Below, one piece after another: positions 20,068 through 22,661 of a DNA stretch of 22,661 nucleotides. Location of the stretch: IMG/VR virus record IMGVR_UViG_3300043446_003824, positions 1 to 22,661 of that record; one strand, given 5' to 3'. The translations under genes were made by a program, and so were the position numbers. Below the pieces are notes generated by a model, which searched no databases, was not told the DNA's origin, and saw only the letters and a list, made by a program, of their open reading frames with translations. How positions within the stretch are numbered: position 1 is the first letter of the stretch; the number at the start of each line of letters is the position of its first letter. This DNA comes from a virus.

Positions 20068-20141
20068 TGGAACATGTAGGACTTGAACCTACGACGACCC
20101 GATTATGAGTCGGGGGCTCTAACCAACTGAGCTAATGTTCC
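20068..20141 (-). tRNA. tRNA-Met (CAT), or tRNA-Ile with modified CAT
   Basis: Acceptor GGAACAT/ATGTTCC, D arm GCTC/GAGC, anticodon stem CCCGA/TCGGG with loop CTCATAA (CAT), T arm GTAGG-TTCAAGT-CCTAC, discriminator A. The first pair is G-C, so it is not an initiator of the usual mismatched type. Lysidine-type tRNA-Ile is the alternative. Its first base is the last base of the upstream gene's stop codon. Confidence 0.9.
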
Positions 20142-20479
20142 TAATCTTCTAACCTTTTAAGTATATCCCAAGTTCCTGGATCTTTCAACATCTTGTCTAC
20201 AGCTTCCGAAACTTCCTGTCTAACTGGCGGTATAGAATATTTATCATCCTTCGTAATACTATTAAGAAGGTTCATTATTCTTACACAATCATCATGCTTC
20301 CACCATGTATAACAGAATAATTTTTCGTCTGCCTCAATGATGTTAGGACAAGATTTATACTCTTCAACTATTTGATCTATTACTTGCTTTGCAGCTTTTT
20401 TACACCCATTACATGGGCATTTCCAATTACCCCTCTGTGGTGTTTGGTTTGGATCCGCCATTATCTGGAAGCCTTTCAT
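20141..20479 (-). CDS. Conserved hypothetical protein with CPC-GC knuckle
   Basis: 112 residues (ATG 20479 preceded by AAGAGG; ATG 20461, starting MADPNQ, is an alternative). NWKCPCNGCKKAAKQVIDQIVEEY near the start carries three Cys that may form a zinc site; further Cys and His lie in LFCYTWWKHDDC. The rest is helical and acidic. Similar proteins exist in actinophages as far as I recall; function unknown. Start lies inside the upstream gene, and the TAG stop shares a base with tRNA-Met. Confidence 0.75.
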   Translation of the reverse strand: MKGFQIMADPNQTPQRGNWKCPCNGCKKAAKQVIDQIVEEYKSCPNIIEADEKLFCYTWWKHDDCVRIMNLLNSITKDDKYSIPPVRQEVSEAVDKMLKDPGTWDILKRLED

Positions 20480-20681
20480 TCAAACCTCTTGCTATATCAG
20501 CACAAACCATAAATGCTTTCTTTGTTTGTCTGCTTTTAGCTTTGCCGTGAGTAGCCCAAACTTCATATGTATATTCAATATCCATAGCAATTTGTTCTCT
20601 AATTTCTTTTACAGTAAAAACAATAAAATCCCATACCTGCTTTTTTTGTTCATCTGTTAATTCTTCAGTCCAGTTTGTCAT
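20427..20681 (-). CDS. Hypothetical helical protein (84 aa)
   Basis: 84 residues: MTNWTEELTDEQKKQVWDFI, a long helix with EIREQIAMDIEYTYEVW, a basic patch GKAKSRQTKKA and NERLPDNGG. AAGGAA lies 7 nt before ATG. It is downstream of SSB, beyond a hairpin, and overlaps the next gene. No family recognised. Confidence 0.73.
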   Translation of the reverse strand: MTNWTEELTDEQKKQVWDFIVFTVKEIREQIAMDIEYTYEVWATHGKAKSRQTKKAFMVCADIARGLNERLPDNGGSKPNTTEG

Positions 20682-20697
20682 ATATATTCCTTAAAGA

Positions 20698-20730
20698 ATG
20701 CCGTGCCAAACAATGAGTAAGGCACGGCAT
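20698..20730 (-). terminator. Stem-loop between SSB and downstream genes
   Basis: A perfect 10-bp inverted repeat, ATGCCGTGCC/GGCACGGCAT, with a 13-nt loop lies 8 nt after the SSB stop; on the minus strand TTCTTTAAGG follows. The T-tract is short, so it may be a partial terminator or a 3'-end stabiliser for ssb mRNA. Confidence 0.6.
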
Positions 20731-20738
20731 ATCTTATA

Positions 20739-21116
20739 TTATCCCTTTGTCCAAGGATCGTTTTCTGTTGTTGCACTAGCCATTGCAGGCTGTTTCGTAA
20801 TAGTATATGCAGTCAAACCAATTGAGTCTGCAGTTACTTCGTAAGAGGTTTTAGTATTTCCAGAACTGTCTGTCCAAGATTCTTGATAGATAGTTCCTGA
20901 AATAATTACTTCTTGACCCTTCTTTAGAGTCTTCTTTGTTTGTTCTGCAAGAGTCTTCCAAGCTTTAACGGTCCACCATGATGTGTCACGGTCTTCCCAT
21001 TCTCCCTTGTCATTCTTTGCACGATCACTTGTTACAACACGAAGTCGCACTCCACTTGTTCCAATTGATTCTGGATCAGCACCAAGGCGACCAACTAGTG
21101 TTACTTTAGGATTCAT
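20739..21116 (-). CDS. ssb: Single-stranded DNA-binding protein
   Basis: 125 residues with an OB-fold of the bacterial SSB type: VTLVGRLGADPES, VRLRVVTSDR, DTSWWTVKAWKTLAEQ, LKKGQEVIISGTIYQESW and SYEVTADSIG. It coats single-stranded DNA during replication. The tail is very short and ends NDPWTKG; it lacks the usual DDDIPF-like acidic tip that recruits partner proteins, so phage-specific interactions are likely. It has its own promoter (21157-21185), and AAAAGAGAG precedes the ATG. Confidence 0.94.
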   Translation of the reverse strand: MNPKVTLVGRLGADPESIGTSGVRLRVVTSDRAKNDKGEWEDRDTSWWTVKAWKTLAEQTKKTLKKGQEVIISGTIYQESWTDSSGNTKTSYEVTADSIGLTAYTITKQPAMASATTENDPWTKG

Positions 21117-21156
21117 TTTGCTCTCTTTTCTACTAAGTTACGATATCCGTCATACA

Positions 21157-21185
21157 AGCATATCACATGCCTTTTTATTAGTCAA
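21157..21185 (-). promoter_or_regulatory. Promoter for ssb
   Basis: On the minus strand: TTGACT (21185-21180), 17-bp spacer, TGA-TATGCT (-10 at 21162-21157, extended). The -35 lies directly behind the stop of the upstream gene. The leader is about 34 nt. Confidence 0.65.
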
Positions 21186-21434
21186 CTATGACCAATCCTC
21201 TTCATCCCATTTAATCTTATAAAACGTTCCATACTTTTGATAAAAAGGATATGTCAAATCAAATATTCTACAATAGAATTCTGCTCTTTTAGTTTGTCCA
21301 TACTCTTCATAATATGAGCATCTCATTATTGCCCATCCACTGATTTCGCCAAACAAATTGGCGATCCATCGTAATGGTGGGCGGGATTTATGAATAGGCT
21401 CACTATCCCAATCTAATACATCATCTTCATGCAT
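21186..21434 (-). CDS. Hypothetical protein (82 aa)
   Basis: 82 residues from ATG 21434 (a TTG two codons earlier is less likely): MHEDDVLDWDSEPIHKSRPPLRW, then NLFGEISGWAIMRCSYYEEYG and KIKWDEEDW. Rich in aromatic and acidic residues. It overlaps the upstream 56-residue gene by 8 nt. No family recognised. Confidence 0.75.
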   Translation of the reverse strand: MHEDDVLDWDSEPIHKSRPPLRWIANLFGEISGWAIMRCSYYEEYGQTKRAEFYCRIFDLTYPFYQKYGTFYKIKWDEEDWS

Positions 21435-21597
21435 TTGCAATCACCCCACATAAAAACCCTATAATGAATACAGCAATAATAATAGCTCCTGTATATCGTC
21501 TTTCAATGTATTGTCTAATAACATCATTAGCAATAATTTGATTAATTTCTACAGAGTTGTTATCTTCATCTTTTGTAAAATATTTATATCTTTTCAC
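21427..21597 (-). CDS. Small tail-anchored membrane protein (56 aa)
   Basis: A short gene of 56 codons with GTG start and AGAGG 7 nt upstream. An acidic N-terminal part (YFTKDEDNNSVEINQII) leads to a C-terminal TM helix, GAIIIAVFIIGFLCGVIANA, that would anchor the protein with its N-terminus in the cytoplasm. GTGA overlap with the upstream gene and 8-nt overlap downstream show translational coupling. Confidence 0.72.
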   Translation of the reverse strand: MKRYKYFTKDEDNNSVEINQIIANDVIRQYIERRYTGAIIIAVFIIGFLCGVIANA

Positions 21598-21740
21598 TTT
21601 TTACCTCTAGCAATGTTTGCTGCCATCATTCTCATGCCTAAAGCATTCTCTATAGATGGCTTAATTTCAATAGATTCAATCTCTTTTGCTATTTCTTCAC
21701 GCAAATCTTGGAGGTGCATATCTAAAGTTTTTTCGGTCAT
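21594..21740 (-). CDS. Small helical protein (48 aa)
   Basis: 48 codons: MTEKTLDMHLQDLREEIAKE followed by IESIEIKPS and LGMRMMAANIARGKK. The acidic amphipathic helix and basic tail suggest a small coiled or DNA-associated protein. AAAGGAA precedes ATG, which overlaps the upstream stop (ATGA). Confidence 0.7.
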   Translation of the reverse strand: MTEKTLDMHLQDLREEIAKEIESIEIKPSIENALGMRMMAANIARGKK

Positions 21741-21841
21741 TTATGTTCCTTTCTATGTCTATTTAAAGTGTCATGAGCAAAGATGCCCCAGCGCACTTCT
21801 ATTTCTTTTTTGCAAACGTCGCAAATTACAACTCTACCCAT
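21737..21841 (-). CDS. C2H2 zinc-finger miniprotein (34 aa)
   Basis: 34 codons: C7xxC10 and H29xxxH33 with TLNRH between (VICDVCKKEIEV ... HDTLNRHRKEH), the spacing of a single classical C2H2 finger. It may bind DNA, RNA or a protein. Its start is set by a strong promoter with -10 exactly 6 nt upstream, so it heads a leaderless transcript of four tiny overlapping genes. Confidence 0.75.
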   Translation of the reverse strand: MGRVVICDVCKKEIEVRWGIFAHDTLNRHRKEHK

Positions 21842-21847
21842 GTATCA

Positions 21848-21876
21848 AGTATAGCGCAAAGTGGATCTAAAGTCAA
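21848..21876 (-). promoter_or_regulatory. Strong leaderless promoter of the tiny-gene operon
   Basis: Minus strand: TTGACT (21876-21871), 17-bp spacer, TATACT (21853-21848), then 6 nt to ATG 21841. Confidence 0.82.
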
Positions 21877-21919
21877 TCTTTAAAGTTCGGCGAAAAATAG
21901 AAATACAAAACCAACATAT

Positions 21920-21934
21920 GCCCTGAAACAGGGC
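21920..21934 (-). terminator. Hairpin after the 33-residue zinc-ribbon gene
   Basis: GCCCTG and CAGGGC form a 6-bp GC-rich stem with a 3-nt loop, extendable through CATA/TATG and AACC/GGTT. On the minus strand ATATGTTGGTTTTG follows, and on the plus strand GGTTATTTTTCTCT. It may terminate in both directions and isolates the promoter at 21848. Confidence 0.55.
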
Positions 21935-21941
21935 GGTATGG

Positions 21942-22043
21942 TTATTTTTCTCTAATCTTTTTGCCACATCTCCTACAATACATATTATAGCTAAATACTA
22001 ACTTATGTCCTAAATTTTTACACTCTTCTTTTGCAGACTCCAT
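21942..22043 (-). CDS. Small zinc-ribbon protein (33 aa)
   Basis: 33 codons from ATG 22043: C8...H13, then MYCRRCGKKI (C23xxC26), a CxxxxH/CxxC zinc site. TATAAT lies exactly 6 nt before ATG. The frame is open further upstream to ATG 22100, which would give a 52-residue product, but those codons look less protein-like and overlap the -10 box. Confidence 0.65.
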   Translation of the reverse strand: MESAKEECKNLGHKLVFSYNMYCRRCGKKIREK

Positions 22044-22049
22044 ATATAA

Positions 22050-22055
22050 ATTATA
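22050..22055 (-). promoter_or_regulatory. -10 box with leaderless spacing
   Basis: Minus-strand TATAAT with 6 nt to ATG 22043; no strong -35. Confidence 0.55.
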
Positions 22056-22074
22056 TCCTAAAACAGGGGGTATA

Positions 22075-22206
22075 TCAAATATCAATTTTCTCAGCATCAT
22101 CTATATGATCGTCTATATCACGATAAATAGGAAATATCTCTTGTATTATCTGTTTCAACTATTCTCTCCCATCCACATGTATATAAACATCTGTAGAATA
22201 TGGAAT
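22075..22206 (-). pseudogene. Possible broken gene with in-frame TAG
   Basis: One minus-strand frame reads IPYSTDVYIHVDGRE, then TAG (22161-22159), then TTG and KQIIQEIFPIYRDIDDHIDD up to TGA at 22075. Both halves look like protein, and a missense at the TAG (for example from TGG) would join them. No ATG or GTG opens the frame, which is closed by another TAG at 22212-22210. A 27-residue gene starting at TTG 22158 behind GGAGAG is the alternative. The frame overlaps the gene call at 22118 in another frame. Confidence 0.3.
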
Positions 22207-22345
22207 TTTCTAGCTCTATCGTAATATATTGATGTAAATGCATTAGATTATTATAAAGCTTTTTAAGGCGGGTTGCTAACTGATAGGCCAATAAGGAAAT
22301 AGTCAGATTACCTTTAGCAACCCATATGAGCCTTTTATCACTCAT
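22118..22345 (-). CDS. Uncertain hypothetical protein (75 aa)
   Basis: From ATG 22345: MSDKRLIWVAKGNLTISLLA, then YQLATRLKKLYNNLMHLHQY and CGWERIVETD. The N-terminal half looks like an amphipathic helical protein; the C-terminal third competes with another protein-like frame (22075-22206), so a frameshift or chance ORF is possible. There is no Shine-Dalgarno; the bases before ATG are pyrimidine-rich. Upstream in-frame codons to TTG 22408 run through non-triplet repeats and are probably not translated. Confidence 0.42.
   Translation of the reverse strand: MSDKRLIWVAKGNLTISLLAYQLATRLKKLYNNLMHLHQYITIELENSIFYRCLYTCGWERIVETDNTRDISYLS
22270..22323. repeat. Long inverted repeat, 10-bp arms
   Basis: GGGTTGCTAA (22270-22279) and TTAGCAACCC (22314-22323) are perfect complements, with an inner CTGA/TCAG pair (22280-22283, 22303-22306). 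It could fold in RNA of either strand or be a protein binding site. It lies inside the uncertain gene at 22118. Confidence 0.6.
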
Positions 22346-22424
22346 GCTCAGGAGGAGATCCCCAGAAAGGGAGGGACCATTTCTACCCCAGAAAGGGAGG
22401 GTAGACAAGCAATTTCTTGCCTGC
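22346..22424 (-). ncRNA. Hairpin-array leader or small RNA with repeated CU-rich loops
   Basis: A strong minus-strand promoter (22431-22459) predicts a 5' end near 22424. Three stem-loops follow in order: GGCAAG/CTTGTC (22421-22404), CTACCC/GGGTAG (22404-22383) and GGTCCC/GGGATC (22378-22357). The last two have different stems but the same 10-nt loop TCCCTTTCTG. The first and third stems contain G-U pairs in the minus-strand RNA, where plus-strand RNA would have A-C mismatches, so the minus strand is the folded one. CTCCTCC follows before ATG 22345. It may be a small RNA or a regulatory leader. Confidence 0.52.
22360..22401. repeat. Two 16-bp direct repeats, 26-bp period
   Basis: CCCCAGAAAGGGAGGG occurs at 22360-22375 and 22386-22401, separated by 10 nt. 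They form the two loop-sharing hairpins of the RNA candidate. The 26-nt period is not a multiple of three, which argues against coding. Confidence 0.9.
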
Positions 22425-22430
22425 TATATA

Positions 22431-22459
22431 ATTATATCAAATCCCATATATCATGTCAA
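22431..22459 (-). promoter_or_regulatory. Near-perfect consensus promoter, leftward
   Basis: Minus strand: TTGACA (22459-22454), 17-bp spacer ending in TGA, TATAAT (22436-22431). It has consensus -35, spacer, extended -10 and -10 together, the best promoter in the window. No start codon lies at the leaderless distance. Confidence 0.85.
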
Positions 22460-22496
22460 ATAGGGGTATCCACAAATTTGGGCGGTATATAGGAAA

Positions 22497-22505
22497 TGCT
22501 ATAAT
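22497..22505 (+). promoter_or_regulatory. Extended -10 for the rightward end gene
   Basis: TGCTATAAT, 9 nt before ATG 22515; the leader would be at most a few bases. It diverges from the strong leftward promoter. Confidence 0.6.
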
Positions 22506-22514
22506 ATCCCTAGT

Positions 22515-22661
22515 ATGATAACAAACTGTATAACATGTAAGACTAAATTAGTCCCTATCGTATATGATAGATTAGATCCAGAAATCCTAGATATGCAGGA
22601 TAAAGGGTTAATATTGGTTGGATTGAATAAAGGACCAGGAACACCTAATTCATTTTGCCCA
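22515..22661 (+). CDS. Zinc-binding protein, partial at right edge
   Basis: The first 49 codons of a gene cut by the window end: MITNCITCKTKLVPIVYDRL opens with C5xxC8, and a further Cys (SFCP) occurs at the edge, as expected for the second knuckle of a zinc ribbon. The sequence GLILVGLNKGPGTPNSFC lies between. No Shine-Dalgarno is present; near-leaderless promoter upstream. Confidence 0.68.
   Translation, partial: MITNCITCKTKLVPIVYDRLDPEILDMQDKGLILVGLNKGPGTPNSFCP

Noticed and set aside
21511-21870. 119-codon + strand frame
   Set aside because: It lies antisense to three small coupled genes with promoter, ribosome binding sites and overlaps; its own composition is Phe/Ile/Ser-rich noise.
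22159-22212. Recoding of TAG as sense codon
   Set aside because: TAG is the normal stop of several clear genes here (8459, 15428, 16450, 20141), and no suppressor tRNA was found.
22270-22323. tRNA missing an arm
   Set aside because: 54 nt between the paired ends, with no anticodon-like arm or T loop.
22360-22401. CRISPR array
   Set aside because: Only two 16-bp copies with a 10-nt spacer, and they form RNA hairpins; no cas genes.

Overview
The window looks like part of the genome of a tailed double-stranded DNA phage (Caudoviricetes) that infects an AT-rich actinobacterium. Phage evidence: the tail end of a large terminase subunit at the left edge, a CHAP endolysin beside small membrane proteins, an endonuclease VII, HNH and SNase nucleases, two tRNA clusters, an SSB, and dense head-to-tail small genes with 1-14 nt overlaps. 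Actinobacterial evidence: a WhiB-type Fe-S regulator (known only from Actinobacteria and their phages), a Cys-rich 'DRCDRC..FC.HH' protein of a mostly actinobacterial family, and many genes that appear to be leaderless, with a -10 box about 6 nt before the start codon. Low GC fits a freshwater planktonic actinobacterium as host, but that is inference. No integrase, repressor or att site was seen.

Layout. (1) 1-3261: terminase C-terminus, then two large exported proteins (an Ala/Thr-rich coiled-coil protein and a surface protein with a Pro/Glu linker and C-terminal anchor), separated by a strong terminator. (2) 3263-5015: lysis module with three small membrane proteins, a Cys-rich lipoprotein and a CHAP endolysin. 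(3) 5081-6702: a proteasome-like Ntn hydrolase, a 66-residue acidic protein and a secreted subtilisin-like protease. (4) 6710-7009: tRNA-Asn, Asp, Glu and Thr, followed directly by endonuclease VII. (5) 7369-9734: Hsp20, a putative structured RNA, HNH nuclease, FmdB-like zinc ribbon, DUF7455-like protein, SNase, thioredoxin and a hypothetical. (6) 9773-15689: a long + strand run of conserved phage genes, including a modular protein, a WhiB factor, a pyrimidine-dimer-glycosylase-like protein, several tiny zinc-binding or membrane proteins and a XapX protein, closed by a terminator. (7) 15752-19762: a glycan-modification island of three glycosyltransferase genes and two methyltransferases on both strands around a 37-bp divergent promoter. 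(8) 19750-22345: minus-strand tRNA-Arg, Gly and Met, SSB, a chain of tiny overlapping genes and a putative hairpin-rich RNA. (9) 22515 to the end: a rightward gene cut by the window edge.

How it fits together. Regions 1-2 carry packaging, envelope-directed and lysis functions. Regions 3-6 hold proteostasis (Hsp20, thioredoxin, Ntn hydrolase), nucleic-acid processing and host-type transcription control. Region 7 probably modifies a surface glycan of host or virion. Ten or more promoters sit at the spacing expected for leaderless mRNAs, which suggests that translation without Shine-Dalgarno leaders is a regular expression mode here. The most novel signals are this leaderless architecture, two undescribed RNA candidates (7893-7967 and the minus-strand transcript starting near 22424), and a surface-protein gene that seems to start at an AUA codon.
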